From Amphimedon queenslandica (lineage: Eukaryota > Porifera > Demospongiae > Haplosclerida > Niphatidae), in contig NW_003546293.1 of NCBI RefSeq assembly GCF_000090795.2, positions 170,132 through 234,131 of the forward strand: 64,000 bases of DNA. The letters run 5' to 3'. The position numbers and the translations under genes were made by a program. The notes beneath the pieces are model-generated. The model ran no database searches, was not told the DNA's origin, and saw only the letters and a program-made list of their open reading frames with translations. Positions within the stretch are counted from its first letter, which is position 1. Every line of letters starts with the position of its first letter. Positions 1 to 11,221 of this stretch are shown here, in pieces.

Positions 1-1999
1 ATTTTTTGCATTTTAAACACCCAGTGGATGTTGGAATTTATTATAATTATTGTCATTATTATTATTATTATTATTATTATCATCATCATATGATGTAATT
101 AAGGAAAAGAATTAATTAAAAGTCACTGTTACGGCAAAGACACACTATTCAAGTTCATAAAGCAACTGCCACAAATCACAGATAAGGTTACTATCACAAA
201 CAATACTATCACAAATAATTCCGATAGATATCAAATCAACATGTCAATCTTGAAAGTGAAAGCTAACCTGTATACCTACAGCATCGGCCACTTGTGTGAG
301 GGAAGCATCATTAGCCCACGCAACACACTCTACGACGTGTTCGTGTCCCCTGAGCTCAGCCTTGCATTCCCTGGTGGAGGCTACCCAAACACGAATCGAC
401 TAAAAGAGAAATTAAGTAATAATTAAACATTTAAGTGTAATGTCACTGCTTCTTTATTCTTCTGCTCCCTCTCTCTCTTTCCCTGTGTCCTTTTCTCTCT
501 TTCTCCCTCCCTCCCCCCCTCTCTCTCTCTCTCCCTCCCTCCCCCCCTCTCTCTCTCTCTCCCTCCCTCTCTCTGGTTCTCACCTGGTCATTAGAGCAAG
601 ATGCCAGTAACGAGCCATCAGGACTTACTCTAACACACCGGACCCACTCTCTGTGTCCAGTATAAGTTTTAACACAATAACTGCAAGGAAAGAAGAAAAA
701 CAGATAAATAAAATAAGGACAAAATAAAAAGAAATAAAGAAAAAATAAAATAGGAATAAAATCCTTACACCACTCACCCTGTAGCTACTTCCCACATTTT
801 GAGGGTTTTGTCACGAGAGGCCGATATAAGAAAGTCTCCCGAAGGCATAAAAACTATCGACGATATATTATGATCATGGCCCTGAAGAGTCTTTGTACAA
901 GTGAAAGTAGTGAAGTCCCAGAGTCGAATGGACATATCGGCAGAACAGGATGCTAAAGGGCGGAGCCAAGTAAAAAAGTCACATACCGTATTAGCTAGAA
1001 AATTTGGTGGAGTAAAACTTTGGCAAATTGAGGTCCATTAACCAAACTGTTAGTCTCCAGTTTGATAAGGCTCCATAGAAGCATACATAGAGTTAAAATT
1101 TCGCCGAAATTTTAACCTCCAAACCTCTTAGAGTCAATCCGCCAAATTTTAGCATTCCAAATTTTCTAGCTATATCATAACTTAAGGAAAGTGTAGGATT
1201 GCGACATACATGTATAATGGGGATTTTAAAAAATTGGTCAATTCTGTGTCAACTCAAAACATCATTCAAAATGTTATCTACATAAAAAGGTCAAGCTGCT
1301 CATGTACATGTAATTCATGTTTGTGTGACGGCTCTAAACCTTCCTTGATTAGTTAGGGCTGGGCCTTACCAAGAACTTTCCCTGTGTGGTCGAAAGCCAA
1401 GTCCTGTACAGCATCTGTGTGACCTTTCAACGATCTCTCGTGGTCCCCCGTCTCGTAGTCCCATATCTGTTGGGCGGAGTCAGTGGGTGTGGTTACAAAA
1501 CAACACTCATACCTTAATCGTTGCATCCTCCGAAGCTGATGCCACAACACTGCGTATGTGTAATTAATAAATATTAATAACTAGTGACCACACCCACCTG
1601 TACTGAGGATGAAATAACACTGTAGTGATCGTTGCTCGATGACCACTCAACTCAAATCTGATGGGCATTAATTAGAATAGGTGTGGCAGGCATTAATTGG
1701 GGTTACTTTTCGGGTGGTCTGGGGATCCAATCGGCTGCCGATCTTGACTTTCTCGTGGCTCCGCCTTCTACGACCTCTCGCTGGACTTCACTCAATTTCG
1801 TCTCTAAATCCATTACCTGTAAAGTACCAACCAAATAAGCCCCGCCTACTAATTAAACGATTGCACAAACGCACCTTCTTCTGTAGACGAATTATTGATG
1901 TCCATTTCTTCTCTAGTAAGCCATTATACTTTGAATTACCAGGGTCTTTCTATTAAGAAATGAATAGAAAAATTATTACTTCTCTCTTCCTCCCTCCCT

Positions 2000-2046
<47 letters not shown>

Positions 2047-2858
2047 TAAATCAGTTTCTTTTTTAAATGATTCCGCTGATTCTGTAAGACCTTGAGACAG
2101 CAAGTAGTCAGCTATAGCATGATGTCTGAATAAATAAATAAAATAAACAAATATAGATAATAATTATTAATAAATCAGGCAAGGAAGCAACAGAGGAGAT
2201 GAAAAAAATTTACACAATAAAACACAAACATGCCAACCATCCCTTCCTCCATTATATATACTGTATATTATTAATGATATCATTATTAGCTGCTATTTAC
2301 CAATGGATCAACAGCCAAAACTAAATGGCTGATCATAACTATGAACCAGACAATAATAAAACAAATAAATAAATGGATGATATAAACAAACTTGACAAGG
2401 CCATATAAGGAAAGTAAGGGCCACCAAACAGTAATTGCAACAAACTTCATATGAACACACACAAACTGAGGTCACATACACAGTGTATGTACATGTACAT
2501 GTAGAGACATTAAAAGACTTACAGTTCTTCTCTTTGCCTTGTTGATAGTAAGGCCTTCCCTCTTGAGTCCTAAGGAAAGAAAGAGAGAGAGGGAGAGGGA
2601 GGGAGGGAGAGAGAGGGAGGGAGGGAGGGAGAGAGGGGGGAGGGAGGGAGAAAGGGACACAAATTAATAAATAAATTAATTCCATTTAACGAGCGATAAT
2701 TAATGGGTAATAGCTTAAAGCCTTAAATCCCCATAAAGATAATAACTACCCCCAAATAAGGAAAATACAAACGATACTACATAATATATACACAATACCC
2801 CTCATTATGTAAACTTCTAAAGACTTTTAAAAACCAAACTTACTTGATACGCTGACAT
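1..2858 (-). CDS. PAFAH1B1: LIS1 / PAFAH1B1, dynein regulator (3' part outside window)
   Basis: LIS1 binds dynein and NDEL1 and controls dynein motility; it is also the non-catalytic subunit of platelet-activating-factor acetylhydrolase Ib. Read on the minus strand, exons give LSTRQREEL and the LisH part [20 protein letters not shown] (exon at about 2046-2126). A coiled-coil exon contains [11 protein letters not shown] (near 1887-1920), and another (about 1735-1830) ends in AADWIP. WD40 exons follow: [13 protein letters not shown] (near 1585-1672), [20 protein letters not shown] (from about 1480 down to 1370), [11 protein letters not shown] (upper end 952), [20 protein letters not shown] (about 580-685) and [20 protein letters not shown] (upper end 399). 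The order matches LIS1 without gaps. The proposed start is a 15-nt exon at 2844-2858 (MSAYQ) with donor GTAAGT, joined in phase to an exon ending at 2569. That start is inferred; the identity is firm. The last WD repeats lie beyond base 1. Confidence 0.93.
991..1173. mobile_element. Short inverted-repeat element (MITE-like) in LIS1 intron
   Basis: A 16-bp inverted repeat, TAGCTAGAAAATTTGG at 992-1007 and its complement at 1157-1172, bounds about 180 bp inside the LIS1 intron. The right half resembles a segment of a PEX6 intron near 39113-39268 (GGCTCCATAG/GGGGCCCCAATAG, then TTTTCTAGCTATA). Two copies of similar length with terminal inverted repeats and no ORF suggest a non-autonomous DNA transposon family. 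The superfamily cannot be assigned. Confidence 0.55.
1981..2043. repeat. CT microsatellite against a LIS1 splice donor
   Basis: A CT/CCT tract on the plus strand, so GA on the LIS1 transcript. It begins at the donor of the LisH exon, which reads GTAAGAGAGAG. Similar purine tracts follow other donors in this window, for example at 466-575. Confidence 0.8.
2577..2657. repeat. GA microsatellite forming an expanded polypyrimidine tract
   Basis: A purine tract on the plus strand, pyrimidine on the LIS1 transcript. It lies immediately upstream of the acceptor at 2570-2571 and probably acts as the polypyrimidine tract. Confidence 0.8.
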
Positions 2859-3237
2859 AACGAGTTAAAATCATCTACTAAGAACTAATTGAGGACTGGA
2901 GAGAGTCACGTGAGCTCCCCAGGTGGAGAAGAGGAGAGAGAGTGAGAGACAATACCCTATCTTAGTAAAGTGCCTTGGGTGATTGTGGCAGCTAGAAAAC
3001 TATAGGCGAAGGAGTTAAGAGCCTGTACGTGGCCTTACTCTACCTTCTTCTCTGAAACAATATCTACCTTGTCTTTAAACCTCTGTGGTCTCTCTCTAAC
3101 GACTACAGGGCAGTCCCACTTTACCAGTATCGGGCGGTCGCCATTTTACCGCGCTCATGTGATCCCCTTTGTTAACCGATTTCGTGCGCATGCGCAGTAG
3201 CTCTCCCCGCCCCATCACCCACATGGCAGATTTGTGA
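2859..3237. promoter_or_regulatory. Divergent promoter LIS1 / CHCH-NTPase with NRF-1 site
   Basis: The 379 bp between the proposed LIS1 ATG and the CHCH ATG is the only spacer for two divergent genes. It contains TGCGCATGCGCA (3185-3196), an exact match to the palindromic NRF-1 consensus, a CCGCCCC box just downstream, and GTCGCCATTTTACCGCG near 3137-3153. NRF-1 is known for driving nuclear genes of mitochondrial proteins, and both products to the right look mitochondrial. A five-codon upstream ORF (ATG at 3223, TGA ending at 3237) abuts the CHCH start codon. Confidence 0.65.
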
Positions 3238-3490
3238 ATGGAGAAGTCTGAGCCAGTAAAACTAGAAACTGCTTGCGAATATAAGGCGCTTCAGGCTTGC
3301 CTGGAGAAGAATAACTGGAAGAAGGAAAAGTGTGAGAAAGAGTGGCTTGAATTTCAAAACCTTTGCTCGACCAACAAGAAGTACGTTAATGAGGGGTGTG
3401 GTTAAGTGCAGTTAATTAGTATGGGCGTGGCTTACAATATTTTTTTGCAGGTTAGCTAAAGAGGGAAACCTTCAGCTACCAAAGCAATGA
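3238..3490 (+). CDS. Small CHCH-domain (twin-cysteine) mitochondrial protein, COX23/CHCHD7-like
   Basis: Two exons (3238-3380; 3451-3490) separated by a 70-bp intron (donor GTACGT, acceptor TTTGCAG) encode 60 residues. Four cysteines form two helix-hairpin pairs, CEYKALQAC and CEKEWLEFQNLC, around LEKNNWKKEK. This resembles the CHCHD7/COX23 and CMC4 families of intermembrane-space proteins, which are imported and oxidised by the MIA40 pathway. Spacing is C-x7-C and C-x10-C rather than the canonical C-x9-C, so the subfamily is uncertain. The stop codon TGA (3488-3490) overlaps the ATG of the next protein (3487-3489). Both probably lie on one mRNA, because the downstream frame has a stop (TAA at 3457) just upstream in the same exon. 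Confidence 0.72.
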
Positions 3491-6400
3491 GTAGTATTTA
3501 TTGTTATCTAAGGCACTCAAATAGATGCAGTGTTTTTAAATTTTGTCGTTCGCTCCATCGCTCTCCAGTATTATACGAAACCCCTCCCATTACTCCACCC
3601 CCAACTCGTAATCCTTTTAAAAGAATCGCTCGCTATTTTAGAAACGATCCTTTTGCTCGTGTGTCAGTTATTTTTGGTGGTACAGTCCTCACAGTTCTGC
3701 TCATTATCGAAGCATTTATACCTAAAGAAGCTAAGAAGGTTAAACCTCAGGTGGCCATCCTACCACCATCTGTTTCTCATCCAACCATAGCTCGCGAGAA
3801 CGAGCTATCATCTCTCCTAGCTTCCGTTCCCACTCTTGTAAGCACCAAACCCTCTGTTGTTATAGTAACTGGTCTGGTAGGAAGTGGAAAAACTGAACTG
3901 ACGAATCAGTTTGTGTCAAAATTTGTTGAAGTTAGTTTACCTCGTTTTTCAAAGAAAGAGTCGTCCAAGCCGATTGTTATTCATTTAGATGCATCTGGGA
4001 CCCGTTCACTTGGGGACTCCGCCCGATATGCTGTTGGGTCTTTAGGTGTGACGTCTTCGGAATCAGGAGACTCTCTATCGTCTCATTTGTCCTCTCTTCT
4101 TCGAAAGTTGGGAGAGCAGAAAGCAAGGTGGCTGCTCATTATTGATGGGGTTAATAGCGAGACAGCCCCTTTGATTAGAGAGTTAATTAGTAGCAGCACC
4201 AGTAATGGGAGGACACATCGTAAAGGGTATTTGCTAGTTACTGCTAGGAGTGGTGAAGTGTCCGGATTATTTTCTGGACATCAGAAAACTATCTCACTTG
4301 AAAAAGGGTAAAGCTACATATAGTTCTAATGCTTTCTAAAATGCTCATCATAATGCTTGAAGACCCTGTATTATAGTACAAGGAATTTTCAACAAAAATC
4401 ACAAGGAGAGAATTCTCCATTTTAATAACTTTTTCTGATGCATATACATGTACTTATGTTGTGTAGAAAATTTGAACTGATTACAATTGAAATTGGATTT
4501 TTTTTACGAATTTTTAAAGTTGCTCAAAAATTGGGCCAAAGTCCCTGTACTATAGTACATGGTCTCAGGCCAAATTTTGCCAAAATTGAAAAAGAGAGAA
4601 TTCTTCATTTTAATAATTTTTTCTGATGCATATACATGTACTTATGTTGTGTAGAAAATTTGAACTGATTCCGATCGAAATTGGATTTTTTACGAATTTT
4701 TAAAGTTGCTCCAAAATCGGGCCAAAGTCCCTGTACTATAGTACAGGGTACTCAGTCAAAAATTGCCAAAAATATAAAAGGAGAAAATTCTCCATTTTTA
4801 TACCTTTTCTGATACATTACTTGTATGCATTGAATACATATGTGATCAAGCATGCCTTAAACATTTACTTTATTTCCTTAGACTCACAGAAACTCAAACT
4901 GAAGAATTGTTCTATAAACTATCGGCCAGTGAGCAGAAGTATCCAAAAGAACAAGTACAAGACCTCACCTCCAACCTTCTCCGCTCTAATCCTTATTTAA
5001 TATCACTCGCTGCCCTCACTCTTCGCATGTATGAATATTTCTGCAGTCATCACGAGGGGGAAATACGCGATAATTTGCTGAGTCAGTATATTGATATGAT
5101 TAAGTCATGTGACAATCATGTGACTGGTCATGATGATCACATGACTGGGAATGTCACCCGGTTATATATTGGAGCTTTGTCCTCGTGCGATAATTATTTC
5201 TTACATTCGATTGATTTCCTTTCTCTCTGTGATCTGGATCGGCCTGTTCCTATATCTCTAATTAAAGAGCACCTTAATAATCCCTTTTATCGATTACCTT
5301 TGACTCCCGGTTCTGCTTCGATCCTTGAAGACACACCCACTGCCCCTCCCATCTCTCCACCCTCTCAATCTTACTTATCGGCAGTTAAAGATAAGCTGAC
5401 ACAGATGACTGGTTGGCCTCCGCCCTCTCCCCCTCCCTTGCCTCCTTCCCAAGCTCTTCCAGACCCTCTCACTTCTCTACGTCTCTCCCCTTTTGTTCAC
5501 GCCCACACTCATTATGGAGTTGAACTCTTATCATTTTCTCCTGGTCTGAAGGATCACGTTGATAATCATTTCTTGGCGTACACGGCACCAAAAATTGAGA
5601 AAGAACATTTGCTGACTGAAGAGCAGCGCTGGAATGAGTCTGCTTGGTTTAAGAGGTTTCGATCGTTTGACTCTCAGTCTTCGCTGTCGAGTTTTCATCG
5701 TTCCCTCCCCGGCTTGGAGTCAAGCAGTGTGCAGGCTGAAAAGGAATGGGGCAATAAGCCGCCTCCCTCTCCTCACGTGAAATCTTACTCTGACTACATT
5801 CACAATATCTCTCATAACCACCGCTTCCTGAGTGCTTTACGTAGCGAGTTAAAGTACCTAAGTCGGGATCCTTCTGATATTGCTCTAAGACGATACCTCA
5901 GACCACACCTAGTTTTATTATCGTCTAACGAAGGAGTGCTGAGTAAGCGAGATTGTTTATGGACTGAGGCTAGTCTACTATCCATTGATTCAGCTTTATC
6001 ATCAGATAAGACTCTTTACATTAATAAGTATAATGACTTGGTTCAAAAGATGAAGGAGGTTTTTGGAAGCAAGGATTATGCAATAGCCTCTGCCTTGACT
6101 TCTCTAGCAGAGTTGCATTATTATAATGGCCATTACAAGAAAGCTGAGGAGTTGCTTCTAACTGCAGTGGGAATGTATGAATCATCTTCCCTGAACAGAT
6201 CACCACTCTCATCTCTCTCTTCATCCTCTTTTCCTACTTCTTCTTTCACTCCCTCCTCTCTCTCTTTCTCTGATAGTATGGACTATGCTTTCTCTCTAGC
6301 TACACTTGGACTAGTCCTTGCTAGTCTTGAAGAGCGAGAAAAATGTCGTGATACTCTTGAAAAAGCCCTTGGGCTCTTCCAGACTCTACCATCGAACGGT

Positions 6401-6682
6401 GAAGTACCAAAAAAGCAGCGTAGACTTGTAGCCACTACAGTCACTGATCTTGGCCATGCTTACATTTCTACAGGTGATCTGATCTCTGCTAAGCGATATC
6501 TCGACTTAGCCTCAGTGGCTCAGCGTGGAATACATGGTGATGATCACCCCGAAGTGGTACGGACTCTTAATGTTTTAAGTATAGTACACGTGTTGCTTGG
6601 TGATGATGAGAAAAGCAGAGAATTGAGACGAGAGGCTGGTAAAATACAGCAGAGACTGCAACAGATATCAGATATTGCATAA
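3487..6682 (+). CDS. Mitochondrial membrane-anchored P-loop NTPase with C-terminal TPRs
   Basis: Two exons (3487-4307 and 4882-6682, phases compatible) encode about 873 residues. Residues 1-35 are basic and hydroxylated with no acidic residue until about 31, like a mitochondrial presequence. Residues about 59-78 form one membrane helix (VIFGGTVLTVLLIIEAFI). A Walker A motif, GLVGSGKT, is at about 129-136; RWLLIIDG (about 219) looks like Walker B and YLLVTARSG like a sensor-1 strand. This is a STAND/AAA-type NTPase plan. The middle is low in recognisable motifs and rich in Ser/Pro. The last 200 residues contain three or four TPR-like helix pairs, e.g. LAELHYYNGHYKKAEELLL and LGHAYISTGDLISAKRYLDL. 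The NTPase-TPR order recalls NLR-like signalling ATPases, but the mitochondrial anchor is unusual. I do not recognise a named orthologue. Confidence 0.8.
4320..4860. repeat. Three tandem units of the ~187-bp palindrome satellite, intronic
   Basis: This fills the 574-bp intron of the NTPase/TPR gene. The anchor TTATGTTGTGTAGAAA recurs at about 188-bp spacing (4435, 4623, third degenerate copy 4809). Units contain a palindrome near CCCTGTACTATAGTACA(GGG), an AGAGAATTCTCC inner palindrome and AAATTGGATTTTTTACGAAT. Small ORFs here are repeat-derived and not genes. Confidence 0.85.
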
Positions 6683-6799
6683 ACTATAAATTATTAATTT
6701 AATTTATAAATAATAATTACAAATTTAAAAATAGCTTTATTAAGAATATTCATATAAATAATGTTCTCTACTTCCTTTTTTGTTGTAATATTTGTTGTT

Positions 6800-9700
6800 T
6801 TAGCGTAAAATATAAATAAATAGTTTCTTTGTTTTTTGCCATGTAAACTGTAAACCTTCTTTCATCATTTCACCTGCTGTAGCTTTGTGATCTGTCCTTG
6901 GTTTGGAGTTTAGTTCTCTTGTGGCACGATACTCATCATATGCTTTCTTCCATCCCTTGGAAAAAAGAAGTAATTTAAGTTCAATTAATGATTACAATAC
7001 TTCTATTTCTCCTTCATAGATTATTCCTCTTAAATCATCATTGGTCATCATTCTCTTACCTCTGAACTCTCCTTTGTACATCTGAAGAAAAAGATATCAC
7101 ATTCATAAAGTGAACAACTGTATGGTATGGTTATATAAATGACAGTTACTTCAATAGTCCTGACTGGTATGTCATAGTGTTTTCTGATCCATCTGTTGAT
7201 TGTGAATCCTTTCCTTGAATCGTACATAACCTGCTCATGAATGACACTGGCCAACTGGTCCATCTCTACACTAGTCATTATGACTTTATTAATTCTCTTC
7301 ATTTCTATAAATGGTAGATAGTGGATTATCAATAACATAATGTTAATAATGCAATGATACCTCCTGCTGGTGTTTCATCATCACTTTCACTAGCTTTCAA
7401 TGCTAATATACCAGACTCAAATGCATCAACAATGTAGACTATGGCAATATTGACCACAAGCTATAATTTAGATGATTATTGAAAGTTATTGTAATGAATT
7501 CTTACTGTTGTCACCATCCAGAATAAAATGAAATACAATCTTGCTGCTTCACCAGCAGTCGATACAAATCCTTCCTATAAATCTAATGCTTTAATGTATA
7601 TCAGTTGTGCTGTACCATTTGAATGAACCAATTATTAACAACCATTTCTTCATATAGTGTCACTGTATAATGGAATACACAGAGAATACAATGTTGATTA
7701 TTGCACATAAACTTACCAAAGCTACGACCAAGAGTGTTAAAATTATTCAACCAGTACAAGTCAGGATTATCTAACGTCGACCCATTATTAGAGTAATAGA
7801 CACCAACACCAAATGATGCATTTACGCTAGCAAATAAATAGAACATTATTTATGCATAGAATTTTTACTCTTTTTATAAACTAACCAGCAACCTGGATAT
7901 ACAGCGTTATCTCCTGTAAACACCTCCATACCGATTATTGAAAAGAAATAAAATACAACGATAAGCAAGATGAGGACACTACAAATTGGGAGTGATCATG
8001 AAAAAAATTAATAATAGTAAATCCCTAGTTTTACCCAAGTTAATATATTTGTGTGTGCATTGTTATAGCAACAATAACAAGAAGGTATCCTCACCTTGTC
8101 ATTCTTGATGCCAGTACTATTAATATACGAATCAAAAAGAAATAATTCTTTTTAAGACGGAGCAATCTACACATGCCAAGATGATCAATACTCACATTTC
8201 ATGTAGTTTAACACACCTTAATAATTTGAGTGGGCGTATCATGGCTACATATCTGAAACTTGGACTGTCTGCATCATTCTGAATGAGTCCTATCTCAATG
8301 CATAGGCAGATAAAGCTACCAACCACAAGAATATAGTCAACCCTGTGGATTATTAGGTTAGGGAGTGTTTTAATTGATTACTAGAGTGTACCAGTTTGCC
8401 CATTTCCTGAAGTATTTCACTGGTCCATTGAGGAACAACTTCAAATTTACTTCAACTAAGTAAACTATTGTATATATATATGGAAGAATATCATATTAAC
8501 TAACTGTATTTTAACTTACTAAAGTTAAAGACAAATGAACCGGCTATTCCTAGCCTTGCTGAACAGAACTGATCACTTCCAACATCATCATCTACAAAAA
8601 GGCAAAGTGGATCATTATTACATGATGTGCCTCCACATACCACATGACTTCTCATGTACTATTATAAATGTGATGATGTAGAACAGATTAGCCAATACAA
8701 TTACAGCTATAAAAGGAGACAATTAAAAGCTTAAGCTAATATTTCTTACTAATTAAAGTGTCAAAGAGCCAATGCTTCACCACGAAATGAATATCTTTGA
8801 ATAAGAAACAATTATGACTTGTCAGTCATTACATTATTTTTATAAAACCTTACTGTATAAGATAATTTTCATGTTTAATGGTATTCTTTCTATCTTCTCA
8901 TACCAAGTGACAATGGCACCAGTCTTGTGTATCTTAAATTGTTATTATAAACAGGATTAGTTTATGCATCACATAAAGATTACTCACCAGTTCCCATTTC
9001 ATGTTCACGTAGTCATAAAAGTTTGAAAAGTCCTCCCAAGTGAGACAATCATCAGATTCATCGGAAGTCTGAAGTATTTTGAAAAGGCACATTGTTTCAT
9101 AAGGAGCTAAAATATAAATTTAAAAATAACTATTGTAATAAACCTGACCAATAAGTATTAGCAACAGTATACTAACATGCAGTTGTGTAAACCAATGTGC
9201 TTTTGACCTTGAACTGTGCACTTAAACTTTACTTAGTATTTTACTTAAACTCTAACTCCCATTTAAACACTGAAATGTACAATGTATGCATCTATACCAC
9301 TTACCCATCCATGGATTATACTTTTTCATAAATTGCAGAAAATCAGTGAAGACAATAACATCATTTTTACTCTTGAGAAGATCAAAGGCTCTAAACAGTG
9401 CCTCACTATTATCAATACCACATTCAATGAAAGAGAAAGAGTTATAATGTACAATTCACCGTTTGTGTAGTAATATTTTCTTGAACTTCCTCTTCTCAAC
9501 ACTTTTGAATTTGGCAAAAACAACAGCAAGCAGCTACGATGTTGATGTTATTGTTTATTCCTCCCAAAAGATCAAAATAAACAAACACACTTACAACATT
9601 ATTGAAGTAATAGAAAGTCACAAACATGTACATCATGAAAAATATTGGAGCAAATTCACTTCTTAGATATGACTCCATAAATACATCTGGATGGCTGCAT

Positions 9701-11009
9701 GTACATGCATAGACAAGTAAAAAATGTACAAAAGTATTTACTTTGCGGTAGTTAGAGTAATGATCATGCTCACTATACTGTCCTTTAGTGTATGAAAATA
9801 CTACAAAATATAATAGAAATACAAATTGAACTGTGTGTATTGAACTCTGAATTCATTCTGTTGCTGTATATGGACTTACTGTAGGATTGATATTAGTGAA
9901 TAGGAAGTAACCTACAAATGTTATGTCATTTAAAATGTATACTCAGTTTTTCTATCCTCACCAACTAATGAGAATACAGTAACAAGGAAGAATAATGCAA
10001 GCATTACATCAATAATGTACTTCAGGCATAAGAAGATTTGTCTTAAGACCCTAAGCAGATTTAAAAGTGAAAATAGTCTTAGTCAAAAAGCTTGCTTTTC
10101 ACTGTCGTACCTGCGAACACCATACATCAGATAAGAGTCAAGAAGGATAAATGGACGCAGGGACCTCGTGATTCGTATGTGACGACTGTTTGTGACGAGA
10201 ATCACAAAGATCTCAAGGTACATGATTGTCAATATGATACACTATGAATATGTTTGTGTATGCAGGAAAGGTTAAGATGATTTATGATACAGGAGTGTGC
10301 TTTTACATCAACATTGAACTAATATTTTATGTCAGTATAAACTTTGAAATGACAAACGTATACCATAATCGTTGCCCGGCTTCGGAAAAACAATTTAGGG
10401 CCGAGCCATAAGAATCGTAAGATGAGATTTGTAGTGAAAAAAGATAAGAGAAACACCTCTGACAATAGATGCACCTATTGCAACATTGAATATCAACATT
10501 AGATCAGTCACTTGCTGCAGTACTTACGGCCTTATCTGATCTCTCTGTTTTCTGTGTCTGTGTTGATGGCTCTTCTAATATAGCCAGTAGCATGATAGCT
10601 ACAGCTAGTATCAGTGCAAGCCAGTAATAGAGGGGATTGTGGAGTATTCTGTATGCTATCCATGCTCTTTTTTTTTCCGGGAGAGAATCAAATTTCTCGT
10701 GGTCTCTTCCTTCCTTAACTATCAGAGCAGCTTTCTGCAGTAAACAAAGGTAACATAGCTTAGTCAAAGGAAACTATAAAAATAGTCTTGCTGTCAATCA
10801 GATTGTTTGGGAGGGTGAACCTAAATCTATCTGATGACACGAGGCTAAAGCAAAACAACCTTGTATTCTTTAGTTGATCCTTTGCTTTCAGCTACTTCGC
10901 TCTCTTCCATTGAGCTGTAGCCAGAAGCAAGGTCTCCTTCACCGTTATCCTCGTCTCTTTGATGATTACGAATAGACAGCTCTATGATGCCACAATCATC
11001 AGAATCCAT
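6800..11009 (-). CDS. Two-pore channel (TPC/TPCN) paralogue A
   Basis: TPCs are endolysosomal cation channels gated by PI(3,5)P2, NAADP-linked receptors or voltage, built of two fused six-helix domains. Read leftwards: start MDSDDCGIIEL (ATG 11009-11007); the conserved pre-S1 block VKEGRDHEKF...AYRILHNPLYYW and first helix WLALILAVAIMLLAILEEPS; an S4-like exon RITRSLRPFILLDSYLMYGV; pore I, LTTAKHPDVFMESY (split near 9690-9780); IIS4, IIRPLKLLR; pore II, LYEEMVVNNWFIQM. VVNNW is the hallmark TPC second filter. The cytoplasmic tail ends YRATRELNSKPRTDHKAT...FIYILR (stop 6800-6802) and differs from copies B and C. About 20-25 short exons, so I give only the span. Copy B starts its 3' end 212 bp upstream of this start. 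Confidence 0.9.
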
Positions 11010-11221
11010 AGTGACCAGCTAGAATTAGATCTAGATCTTTAGTTCACAAAGAGGTAAGCAGTCTATGGGTGGGGCTCAAGCCTTCAATTCAATTCCAATA
11101 ACAGCATCTTGTTTGGCACAATGAATATAATTCCAAAAATAACTATGAATATTTGCACACATCATGTGTATTTGTACACACACATACTGTCATATACACA
11201 CAATAAATGTAGTAGTATTCT

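Noticed and set aside
2308-2685. Minus-strand Ser/Leu/Pro-rich ORFs
   Set aside because: Products of the CT tract before the LIS1 acceptor; the real LIS1 exon there is in another frame.
4438-4626. Small ORF with LMLCRKFEL, echoed by a minus ORF at 63231-63575
   Set aside because: The shared peptide is just the satellite repeat translated; host positions are an intron and intergenic DNA.
9282-9678. Small plus-strand ORFs over TPC copy A
   Set aside because: Antisense shadows of short TPC exons and introns.
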